A DNA stretch of 64,000 nucleotides from Adiantum capillus-veneris. Lineage: Eukaryota > Streptophyta > Polypodiopsida > Polypodiales > Pteridaceae. Shown here piece by piece: positions 1 through 11,019 of the stretch (positions are counted from its first letter, which is position 1; every line of letters begins with the position of its first letter). The DNA is taken from NCBI GenBank assembly GCA_014529385.2, contig CM043952.1:57089119-57153118 (forward strand). Reading direction: 5' to 3'. The notes under the pieces were generated by a model that was not told where the DNA came from, made no database searches, and was given only the letters and a program-made list of their open reading frames with translations. The position numbers were made by a program, and so were the translations under genes.

Positions 1-1715
1 AGTCGGCCAAGCAAGCACCATTAAATAAATAAAGAAATATATATATATATCTAAATAACTATGTATTCCTCCGTTCCCACACGCACACACTCACATATAT
101 AGCACACATGTCTACACGCACACATATAAACACATACAGTCACAACACATGCACGCATATACGCACACACCGGAAAATAATAAAATCGAAGGAATGAACG
201 TCATCAACAAAAAGAAGAAGACCAAGTCACGCGCCGCCGACACTGAAACAAGAAAAGGTGCCGAAGGCACGCCCCGGCCAGCACCGAGAGGAAGTGACAC
301 GTAACATCTCGGCTTCATGCAACAAATACCAATTCTGGTAGCATTAAACCTCGCACCGGCCACTCGAACCATCAACAAAACCCTTGTAAATGCCCCAAAC
401 TCCACTCTTCCCTAATAACCTAGCCAGTGGCTAGTGGATTGTAAAAAAACTCTCCCCATCCCACTCATTCCTCTCTCTCTATCTCTACCTTCTCTCCCTC
501 TCTATCTCTCTTACTAGAGAGGCATCTAGGCTCCCTACAGCAACCAGTGGATATTTGCAAGGACCATTAGGTAAGGACCACCTCTCAAGCCTATATAAAG
601 AGGCCTCCGCTAAGCACAAAAAGGACAAGTGAAGGAGGAACACACTAGCTCCATGCACTCTACATTTTTAAGCACCACTAAGCACATAATGCACCTCCCA
701 AGCTAGGGAGCTCATGGCATCATGTTTTGTTGAAAGCATGGGCATTTTAGCATTGGCAACATCACCATTTTCCCCACTCTCCACCACACCACGGTTGAGT
801 TACAAGTCACGACCACTCCATGCACATAAGGAAGTCACTATGCCCCTGCAAAGTAGCATGAGGACGCTAGGATTGAATGCACGGACACAATGCTACCCCG
901 GGCCGCTCTTGATGCTGGTGATTGACATCATCGGTGGTTGCATTGTTTTAATGCTTTCCCTCAACTAACCTCCCGCTAAGGTACTAACCTCCCGCTAACT
1001 CCAACTTTGCCATGCACCATATGGTGCTCGCATTCCATCATGCATCCCTAGTGCCAAGAGCCAGGTTTGTAACAGTCAAGACCACCATTTGTAAGTATCA
1101 TCATCACCAATAAAAGGGTGCAATGCTATCTTGATCTTTGGGGTCCATTCTCAGTTTTGTTTTCCCACATTTGCGGGATGATTCATCGCTTGTATATCAC
1201 TCTGCTTGTGCTCCATCATGTGCGGTCTCTCCAGTGAGTCAGTATGCTCCATTCCAACCTTGTCACATACCTCTCTCGTACACACAATCCTGACTGTTGA
1301 CTAGGCATTTTCTACATGTGGACGTTTGCTATATCACCGTTTCATGTTGGTTACCTAGAGAAATCTCACTTTTGCTACTCTAGGTCATGTATGTCCGTGT
1401 CCTAGCCGCACTTATGATAGGTGGTGCCCCCTCTCTAGTTATAGGATTACTCCTACCTTGAGATGATGCTTGGGGATGTTTAGGCTATGTGTGGTGTAGA
1501 GGCCACCCAATATGGCATGTCATTTCCGACTATCACTACAATGGGGTCTCATTGGGAGATGTGTATGCTTTGACGTACGTGTCGAAGGTTGGGAACTTGC
1601 CTGTGCACTCTGTGCGAGCCTCAAAAGGCTGCAAGCACACAACTAGAGAGTTCTAGCAAGCTCAAGGAAACAATGGTGTGTCACTCACCGCTCAATGCTT
1701 CCGTCGTGAAGGATC
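1..1715. other. Non-coding stretch, possible remnant of an old LTR
   Basis: I see no gene here. There is AT and AC simple sequence at 36-175. A TATA-like box (TATATAAAG) at 592-600 is followed by a short stretch resembling the E1 LTR just past its own TATA box (ACAAAAAGG). A second match, AGGTGGTGCCCC, lies 825 bp downstream of TATAAA at 1419; in the E1 LTR the same string lies 827 bp downstream. The sequence between does not align by eye. A very diverged LTR of the E1 family is possible but weakly supported. The 84-codon frame at 714-968 matches nothing I recognise. Confidence 0.3.
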
Positions 1716-1797
1716 ATGTGGTGCTATAAAGAAAAAGGGGCCGCAGTTGATGCCGCGCTTAACCACCTCGCCATCGCCGATGTTGCCATAATGCTCA

Positions 1798-1974
<177 letters not shown>

Positions 1975-1977
<3 letters not shown>

Positions 1978-2579
1978 TAAACATGAAAATCCTTCAAAAT
2001 TTGCTCCACACTACACACCTACATAAAATATTTTTTGGTGCTGAGGATTTGCTCAACTGCTTGGCAATATACCTTTTTAGAGTAAATTTCCTTATCTGAA
2101 GCTTAAGGCGATGCCTTTTGTCTCTCTCTCTTTACCTTTTTTTGTGCTCATGCATAGGAGCTAACTTTTTATCTACTCGTTCATGAGGTACAATCCCTAC
2201 TAACCCACCTTGATTTTCCATCTGAGCTCCTCGGATGATCGAGTGCATACTAGAATACTCCCCATGTATTTTTCACAATCTTTGGCTATTGCAAAGGAGG
2301 TTTTTTTGGTGTGGATGACCTACATACCTATTTGATTATATATGGTTTTGTATCTAGAATTGTCTTGTCCTAGGGAAATACACTACCTTTGTGGCGTAAT
2401 GTATAACCACAATCACATGGGAGTATTTAGGTGTTTAAAATGTGGGCCATCACCTTTGAGCATAACAAAAATGTTGAACAACCTAGAGATTCCAGTTGTG
2501 ATAATCCTCATGGAGGTTCTTAACTATAGTATATTGGTTCACCTACAATTCTTTAAGGAGAGATACGATAGCTCTCTCC

Positions 2580-2621
<42 letters not shown>

Positions 2622-3224
2622 CTAGGGACGTAATTCTCAGTTAACAGGTTATTGGACATACTCTCTCCCCCTTGTTTAGCTCACATTGGTGCTCTTCTCC
2701 CTCACAGTTTCTTCACACATGATTTGATTGCCCTTGCCATCTTGCTTCATGTCACAAGCTCCCGGCCTCTCTCATCACTTGCACGCTCCTGCTGAGGTGT
2801 TTGGGTCTGCGCTGGACAATAGACAAACCCTACGTTCTATGGTGTTTAATCGCCATCCTCTTGGAAAGCCAAAATCATCATACATACACACTCAGATATC
2901 GATGCTTCCTCAAGTCATAATACATATCTCGATTCTCAATCTGTTTCCTCATGGCTTGTGATACACATTCGTACACAGATGTGTACATGCACTTTGTGAC
3001 TATGAAAAAGGTAGGCAATTGGAGCAGTCACTTCGGCTTAGTAAACAAATCAAGAATGCATATGGAAGCTAATGGAAGCACACACGGAATCTGATCTCAT
3101 CACAACCTGATTTTGAAGAAAGCACTCTACTATATCCGACTCTGATTTTCAAAGCAAAAATGTCCATCAGGTAGGTGCACATGTACCTACTTAGAACAGG
3201 CTGTGCTAGTTCTCATGTAATCAA
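1975..3224. repeat. 1.25-kb direct repeat, copy 1
   Basis: This segment matches 5751-7001 over its whole length with scattered substitutions and short indels. It starts at AAACATGAAAATCCTTC and ends near GTTCTCATGT. It holds a short CT tract at 2583-2614 that is much shorter in the other copy. No coding potential is visible. The pair may be old LTRs of a non-autonomous element or a local duplication. No clean TG...CA ends or target-site duplication can be seen. Confidence 0.85.
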
Positions 3225-5654
3225 AATTATATGTTCATTTGGTGTTTATTTCCTAAACCTATATATGCATTTTTGAATATTAGAATGAATTGACTGGAAG
3301 AGCATGATCTACATTCATAACATCTGCAGGTATGTATATGCTAGCATCTAGTTGGAATGCCTTAAACCTCCTGTGGAGGGTCTCGCGAGAGATGGCATAT
3401 GCTGATTGGGAAGTCGGTGGTTCTGTATGAAGAATGATGAGTTGAAAAAAAACATTAAAGTCTTCTGCTTAGAACTTGGACATGATCATTTCAAGAAGTT
3501 TTCTGGTTTAAAAAAAAAAAAGTATTTTTGCAACATCAGGCTTGACCTAACAAATAACTAGAGCCTATGTGTAAGAAATCTTAATTTCTTTCAAGGTAAT
3601 TTGGTGATTCCTGAAGCCATCGAGAGTTCGGAGATTGTATTGCTGGTTGTGGGATGACCTGGTTTTTCTTTGAGGCAGTACATAGTTGGAGGAAGAACAG
3701 TCAGCAACAAAAGGAAAAATGAAAAAAGTACTTTCTAGTCATTCATTATGTCATTCCCGCAACAAAAGAAGATCCTCAATTTTTGGATTAGCATGGGATA
3801 CATTATCTCCATTTCAGTAGATGGATGAAATGCATTACTAACCTTTGTTCTGATTACATGGTATGTTACAGGGTTTTAAGAAAGATGGGTCAATATACAT
3901 AAATACACAAAAGTTAGTTGATTGCTAATAAGTTTTTTTATGTTCATACTCAGCAAGTTAGCTGATTGCTAATAGCTTTTGGTTTACTGTGAGGGTCTAC
4001 AATCTCATGTGAGAGACTCATACAAGAGGTTGACGACTGGTTTTCTTCAGCATAAGGAACAAGTACAAGCAAAATACTGATGATCTTCGGAAAGACTTTG
4101 GATTGTATCTGTTCACATTTACAACTCTTAACTATGTATTGAATCATGCATTTCAACTAACTTAGTATTGATTTTTGGTTGGGGACTTGCTAGGCATCCA
4201 TACTTTACTGTTAATTACCCTATTTACATACATAACATAAGTTATATTTTAGGTCTTAAAGCCGTAAACCTCCTGTGGAGGATCTCGTTGGGAGATGGCA
4301 TAAACTGAGTTTTTTGAAATATTACTCAAATTACAAAGGAGGTGCTCCCGATTTTTGCAAGGTGTTTTACATTGATCGATAACCTAGAAATACATAGGTA
4401 ATTACATCATATATGGTTATCGACACTAGTAGTTTTTTGAGAGAGCTCCATGAGTATTGGGATACACATGCATATACATTTAGAGGTTATCTTACTTGAA
4501 AGCTTAACTTAATAGTCAATCCTAAGCATAAGCTGTAAACTAGGTCTACAAGTGTGACATGGATGACAATTGGATCCAATGTTGACACCTGCAAAACGTA
4601 CAAACATAGCCAATTCTAACTGAATGTTTTTGTATGGATGTAGGTAACAACAACTGGATCCTTCTCCTTGTAGGTGTAGTGGAGGCTCATCCCAAAGGAC
4701 GGACACATATACAATATCCTATTTTGTAATGGTCAAAGACCAAAAGTTTGAATCTAGATGAATATATTGGCTAATAGATGCTGTTTGGTATATTGACAAA
4801 AGTGAGACAAGATTTTATGTACAAACTGTGTACCCAATTTATGTTATAATAAGGTATTGTTATTTAATGTTTTATTTAATGCAATTTTCTAAGTATGGGT
4901 CGGATATGAAGGGATTTTCAAACACAAAGACACACTCTGTATCCCTACTAGTCTTTGGTCGGACTAGTGCCATACTTAGCAAATGTAATTAAATAGCATA
5001 TTAGTTAATAATGCAACCACTCCAATTTATCCTGACTTTAATCAAACGACTTTTGGCAGGATATGGGTGTTCCTACCCTAAGAATTGGAGTGCTTAATGT
5101 TTGTTTTCGTGCAAAATCGATACTCCAATTTATCAGGACCTTAATCAAAAGATTTTTGTCGGGATATGGGTTTTAGAACCCTAAAAATGAGAGTACAATT
5201 AGGGTTACATATCCCTTGACTAATAAGAGACCTTTAATATTGGGATACCCTCAATGTTGCATATGATAAATGGGGTTTGCTCAAACAGAATGATATACAT
5301 AGTAGACTCCTATGGATAGGGTTAGGCCTTCAACTTATCCTTGTTGTGCAGCATTGAAGTATAATACAATGCCCAATATGATGAGAATTCTTTCTATCAA
5401 CCAGAAACATGCGAAAGTAGGTACATTTAATTGCCATATTATCCTCCGAGGAGGACCCCTTTTAGCGGTTGATATTCTCATACCACAACCCTTTTCAACA
5501 CAGAACATATGACTAAAGTGTATCATTGATTTTTTTTTGCAACTAGCAAGATTTTATACAACGTTTGACCATAATTTACACAATTGGTGGGGGTTAGGTC
5601 CACTTGGTGGACTATCCTCCACCAAATGGATCTTTCCTCAGGGATGGGGGAGGG

Positions 5655-5656
<2 letters not shown>
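3225..5656. other. Non-coding spacer between the two 1.25-kb repeats
   Basis: No gene is supported. Visible items: a hairpin motif at 3362-3396 repeated at 4264-4298; a local duplication of about 20 bp containing TTAG[TC]TGATTGCTAATA at 3913-3931 and 3957-3976; a block at 4548-4650 resembling part of the PLE terminal repeat; a related AATTTATC[AC]GGAC-type phrase near 5030 and 5110; a perfect hairpin with GTCCAC and GTGGAC arms at 5599-5613; and a purine run GGGATGGGGGAGGG at 5641-5654 just before the AC tract, which could be a polypurine tract. Confidence 0.5.

Positions 5657-5747
<91 letters not shown>
5657..5747. repeat. (AC)n microsatellite
   Basis: An uninterrupted AC run of about 90 bp directly precedes copy 2 of the 1.25-kb repeat. 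The His/Thr or Cys/Val frames across it are artefacts of the dinucleotide repeat. Confidence 0.98.
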
Positions 5748-5748
<1 letters not shown>

Positions 5749-5750
5749 CT

Positions 5751-7001
5751 AAACATGCAAATCCTTCAAAATTTGCTCCACACTACACACTTACATAAAA
5801 TATTTTCTGGTGCTGAGGATTTGCTCAACTGCTTGGCAATATGCCTTTTTAAAGTAATTTGCCTTATCTCAAGCTTAAGGCGATACCTTTTGTCTCTGTC
5901 TCTCTTTACCTTTTTCTGTGATCATGCATATGAGCTAAATTTTTATCTACTCATTTGTGAGATACAATCCCTACTCGTTCGTGAGATACAATCCCTACTT
6001 TGATTTTCCATCTGAGCTCCTCAGATGATCAGGTGCATACTGGGATACTCCCCATGTATTTTTCACAATCTCTGGCTATTGCAAACGCGGCGTTTTGGTG
6101 TGGATGACCTACATACCTATTTGATTATATACGGTTTTGATATCTAGAATTGTCTTGTCCTAGGGAAATACACTACCTTTGTGGTGCGGTGTATAACCAC
6201 AATCACATGGGAGTATCTAGGTGTTTAAAATGTGGTCCATCACCTTTGAGTTTAACAAAGATGTTGAACAACCTGGAGATTCCAGTTGTGATAATCCTCA
6301 TCGAGGTTCTTAACTATAGTATATAGGTTCACCTACAATTCTTTAAGGAGAGGCACGATAGCTCTCTCCCTAATCTCTCTCTCTCCCTCTCTCTTACAAC
6401 CAGGGCCGTAATTCTCAGTTACAGGTTATTAGACATACTCTCTCCCCCTTGATTAGCTCACATTGGCGCTCTTCTCCCTCACAATTTCTTCACACAGTAT
6501 TTGCTTGCCCTTGCCATCTTGCTTCATGTCACAAGCTCTCGGCCTCTCTCATCACTTGCACGCTCCTGCTGAGGTGTTTGGGTCTGCGCTGGACAATGGA
6601 CAAACCCTATGTTCCTATGGTGTTTAAGCGCCATCCTCTTGGCTAGACAAACTCATCATACATACACACTTAGAATCGATGCTTCCTCAGGTCATAATAT
6701 ATATCGATTCTCAATCTGTTCCCTCATGGCTTGGGATACACATTCTCACACAGACGTGTACATGCACTTCGTGACTAAGACAAAGATAGGCAATTGGAGC
6801 AGTCACATTGGCTCAGTAAACAAATCAAGAATGCATATGGAACCTGATGGAAGCAGACATGGAATGTGATCTCATCACACTTGATTTTGAAGAAAGCAAA
6901 CTAGTATATCCGACTTTGATTTTCAAAGCAAAATGTCCATCAGGTAGGTGCACATGTACCTACTTAGCACAGGTTGTGCTAGTTCTCATGTATTCAAAAT
7001 A
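5751..7001. repeat. 1.25-kb direct repeat, copy 2
   Basis: Second copy of 1975-3224. It has a local 22-bp tandem duplication of the GAGATACAATCCCTACT phrase near 5960-6000 that copy 1 lacks, and a shorter CT tract near 6374. The similarity breaks off near 7001, just left of the E1 insertion. No gene is visible. Confidence 0.85.
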
Positions 7002-7190
7002 AAACCAGAGTATCATGTATCCAAGTAAATACAAGCATGTGCATAGTGTACATAGAGCGGTACTAAACAAAGTATTACTAATCAGCATACTATAAATACA
7101 AGTTTCAGTACATAAACGAAGTTGGAGTCATTTTCGTGGTAAACGTGCTTACAAGTATACAAATGACGACGGCTAATTTGGTTCAGGTAG

Positions 7191-9552
7191 TGATAGCCAT
7201 TTTTCGGCTCTCTGTAATTGCCATAGTGAGTTATCTCACCCTATCAAATCACTCAAACACTGTGGTTACCCTCACCCTTTCACTGTATATAGGTGCGTGT
7301 GAGTTAGGGGACTTTTCCCATATTTTCTTACTGAAATAAAAAACCCTCAATTAGCTAGTCATTGGGCTAGTTGAGCCAAAAAAAAATAAAAAATAAAAAA
7401 TATAAGTATATTATGGGCCATGCGTATGTAAATATTTCTTTGTATATAGGGCCTAAATAAAAGATTTTTTCATAATTATTTTGGTATTTATTTAAATATT
7501 TCTACGTAGGTGTGTGTTATTTATGCTCTGTACATTGCCTCACCATTACCACAATTTTTCTTACCATTTTTCATACTATTTATTCCATATAGAAATATTT
7601 TCATGAAAGCTTCTCTTATATTTGGTGTAACTCTACCCCAACAAAAATCCAAAAAAAAACTAGTTTTATTTATGTGTATATTTCTTCACTATTGTGATTT
7701 TTCCCTTCCTACATCTATTTTGTTTTTTTTCTAAAAAAATAGAACACCAAAAATATTTATCTTTTTATGATGAGAGAGATTTCTTTTGACCCCTTTATAT
7801 TTTTTCCATTTATATTATTTATATTTGACATGTACATATTTTTTAGACCCCTCAATATTTGATTTTCTTAGTTGTACTATTCACTTATATCATAATCTCA
7901 ATTATAGACCTACCAAATAAGGTCAAGGTTAGGTGGCATGCATACATGCACTATCGAGGGCTCACTCTTGGAGGTATTCAAAAGAATCATCCAAAGAAGG
8001 ACCCCACAAGGACCTTGTGCAGTGGAAAAAAACGATCGGTTTTGCTGAATTTTTAAAGTTCACTTGCTCTCCGAATTTGAAAAAGTGACACAGACAAAAT
8101 TTGTAGCTCGTGGGCTGAACTTTTGCCTCAAATTGTTTCATATTTTTTTGAGCTACGAGCTGTGAGCTATGATTTTATTAGTGGACCCCAGTTTTCCCAT
8201 GCTATGCAGCCACACTCTCTCTTCCACTTTATCATTTTTCTCTTTCACACACACTTCTCCACTCATCATCCCCACCTCTCTCACCACTCCTCTTTGCACC
8301 CTACTCACCTTCTCCTCAACCTTGAAGAATAAGAGAAACCATGGTGAACTCATACCTCCCACACACAATTCCATTCCAAAATTGACCACCTAGTCTCATT
8401 TTTCCTCCTCCAAATTACCCATATCTATCAAAAAAACCACAAAATTCAGCCTCTTCTCTTAAAAGACAGCATCATGGTGGTTGATTACTCAGCTTCAATT
8501 ACCTTGTCTCTCAAGGAAGGTCAAGAGTGGAGAAAAAATGTACCGTCAAAGCTAGTGGACCATCAACAAGCGTCAAAATTGGCCCTACTCAAGACACTTG
8601 GAGCATAAACCTTGTAAGAAATCCACCTTTTCTTACCTCTTAAGAGTTTTTCTTCCTTATTTGTATCCTACATGGATACTCCCATTGTAAATATCCAATT
8701 CCATTTGTAAATTAATACTAACTCTACTAACACTAACCCACTATGAAAAGTCCTATCACCTCCATTTCTCTCCTCTCTCTTTCCCCACCAACTTCTTGAT
8801 AATTCCAAGCAAAAGAAATTAGATAAATTGCTGAAAATCTAACCCAACCATGGTTAGAGGAGTAACCCTAGCCTTCAAAATTTCTATAAAAGGAGGGTGT
8901 AGCTAGCACAAAAAGGGGGGAGCCATAAGCAAGAGCACTATGCTATAGCTTGAGAAGCCAAGCTCAACCTCTCTAGAAGGAGCTCTTGAGTGGAAGCTCA
9001 TTGTCTTATGCATGTGCATGTGTTGTAATAGGGGATTAGCAAGGGAACTCTATGCCATTGTAAGAGAGAGAGTGATCATTCAATTGAGAGTAAGAAATCT
9101 ATCATTTCTCCTACTAGTGTAAGCCCAACATTTGCTGAATCAAGGAGGGTGGATTTGGACTAAGCTTGGATATTTTGTCTCCCTTCCAACGTGAAGTAAT
9201 GGACAACAATGATGTGTAAGTGTCTTGGTGTTTTTTGTTAAGTTCTTGATAGCTTGTTCTCTGGTGTTGTCATCAACCTAGCCATAAATCCCACATACTG
9301 TAAGAGGGCGACAGGGTGGAGAGGACTCCCCTGGCTTTAAGACAGTGATTGGGGTGGCTTTTCTTGTGATGTGTTATGGTGAAATTTACGCAAGCTATGT
9401 TGAACAAATACTAATTTCACTTTGATTTGTCATGACAGATTTGTAAGAAGGTATTAATGCAACAAGCACCCCCTCCCCCTTTCTCTCTCTTTCTTAAATA
9501 TATAGTTGTGTTTGCTTGATCATTGTCGATACGTTTCAAAGCAGCCCGAGCA

Positions 9553-9600
<48 letters not shown>

Positions 9601-9859
9601 TTTTAGTGTGTGAGAGTGTTCCATTGGTGTTAGGGTTAGTGTAAATTCCTTGCTTGTTTGTGGGTTGCTCTAACGATTCTCCTCTTTTGCGTCCTAGTTC
9701 GCTCTTAAACTAGGTGGTGCCCCTTGTGTAGTTGGGATTTGGATGTGGGTTTGTTGTTTTGGTTTGTGTTTTGTTGTGCCCCAGCCCCATTGAGCAGCAC
9801 GGGAGCCTTGAAGGGTGTCTAGAGGTTGCTCTTCTTGTTGCCCGCCCCGGACCGCCTGA
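7191..9859 (+). repeat. E1 5' LTR
   Basis: 2669 bp, from TGATAGCC to ACCGCCTGA; the right LTR ends in CTCA. U3 is about 1.7 kb and AT-rich. TATAAAAG lies at 8885-8892. A (CT)n tract lies at 9556-9597. The small frames at 7510-7734, 7859-8056 and 8123-8393 recur exactly in the other LTR and have no known domain, so I do not call them genes. Confidence 0.95.
8885..8892 (+). promoter_or_regulatory. TATA box of E1 5' LTR
   Basis: TATAAAAG in an otherwise AT-moderate stretch, followed about 30 bp later by a purine-rich start region. It is present at the same place in the 3' LTR (17467) and in modified form in E3 (43694). Confidence 0.75.
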
Positions 9860-9862
9860 AAT

Positions 9863-9880
9863 TGGTGCCCCCACTGAGGA
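9863..9880 (+). promoter_or_regulatory. E1 primer binding site
   Basis: TGGTGCCCCCACTGAGGA starts 3 bp after the LTR end and begins with TGG, as expected for pairing with a tRNA CCA end. The TR-GAG element has TGGTGCCCTCACAGAGGA and E3 has TGGTTCCCCTACCGAGGA at the same place. I could not assign the tRNA. Confidence 0.75.
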
Positions 9881-10472
9881 ACGGCTTGTGTATGTTTTGT
9901 GAAGTCTCAACCTTTAGCATAATCAAGTAGCTTGCATGAATCACGAGAATTTGTCTGATCCCTTCATTCCCATTTCAAGGCAAAAGGTACACATAATTGT
10001 TAGTACTAAGTTGCAATTTCAGCGAGTAATTCGTAGAATTTTAGGTCCTCTTAGGTTGGTAGAGATAAACGTATCAGTAAATCCTTTTATTTTTCCTCTC
10101 ATTAGGTACGACCTTAGTTTGGACGTCTATATTTTTGTTTTGTTTTAAGAATTAGGTCATGCATAGACCATGGATAATGGCCCAGGAATACAGGTTTTTC
10201 CCTTTCATTTCACTCCACACATTAGAGTAAACATTGCAATTAGTAGAAAAATCCATTTTCAACAACGTATGGTATTCATGTTTGGTGCCCAAAGAGCAAG
10301 AGAAATTCTCGCGTCACCAAACCCTGTCATTCTACCTCTTATTGATTATCATAGGTCATTTGATGTGAATATTTTTATTTTGTTGTAGAATAGATTGCAA
10401 TTTAGAAAATATTATTGTGTAAATCTTTTAAAGAAAGAAAAAACAAAAACGCGTCACTTTGAAATCAATTCA
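9881..10472 (+). other. E1 5' leader with diverged tandem duplication
   Basis: Two adjacent segments, about 9958-10148 and 10189-10388, resemble each other when translated in frame (shared PF, PLI-Y and DV-IF-L positions) and both end in a T-rich run followed by AG. The same leader occurs in E3 at 44640-45060. The frames are short and have no known domain. It could be an untranslated leader with splice-acceptor-like ends or a small decayed ORF upstream of gag. Confidence 0.55.
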
Positions 10473-11019
10473 ATGGAGAGCCAACTCCAAATGTCTGGAT
10501 ATCCTCTTTTCTTTGGAGAGCCTGGAGAGGATGTAGAATTATTTCTAGCGAATTTCAAGATGTCTTGCCGTATCAAGAGGATAGAAACTGATCAAGAACG
10601 TGTAGAAATGTTTGAGGTGGTCCTTAGGAAAGATGCTAGCACTTGGTTTGACTCTTTGCGTGAGGAAGTTAAAGGGAATTACACGGAAGTTTTGAATCGT
10701 TTCAAGAAATACTTCTTTGATCCCCAAAACACTCAAAAATTATGGCAAGACATTGTTTCTCATAAGCAAAAAGACTTAGATGACTACTACTTGTACAAGC
10801 AAGAGTTCCTACGTCTTTGGGCTCTATGGATATGAAATGTTGCTAACCCTGGTGATGGTGCAGAATTTTTAAAGAAGGAGAGGTTCATAGCCGGACTCTT
10901 TCCTGACCTTAAGGTAAAAGTTGAGGCGGGTGCACCTGCTACTTTTGATGCAGCGGAAACTAGGGCTGCTCAGAAGTATAGGAAACTCAAGTGCTTAAGG
11001 GGAGAGGTTCCAATAGAAG
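10473..11019 (+). pseudogene. gag: E1 gag, capsid region (interrupted)
   Basis: Start chosen at the ATG at 10473, which matches the E3 start. The protein has the retrotransposon gag capsid pattern: FFGEPGED, then ANFKM, then WFDSL and a basic helix, then DYY--KQEF. An in-frame TGA at 10833-10835 interrupts it; E3 has AGA at the equivalent codon. The frame then continues through the KKERFIAGLFPDLK segment. A 1-nt deletion near 11019, relative to E3, shifts into the frame that carries the knuckle and pol. In an intact relative gag and pol would be one frame. Confidence 0.85.

Noticed and set aside
7510-8393. Short frames inside the E1 LTR, repeated at 16092-16975
   Set aside because: Identical because the LTRs are duplicates; no domain, no codon signal.
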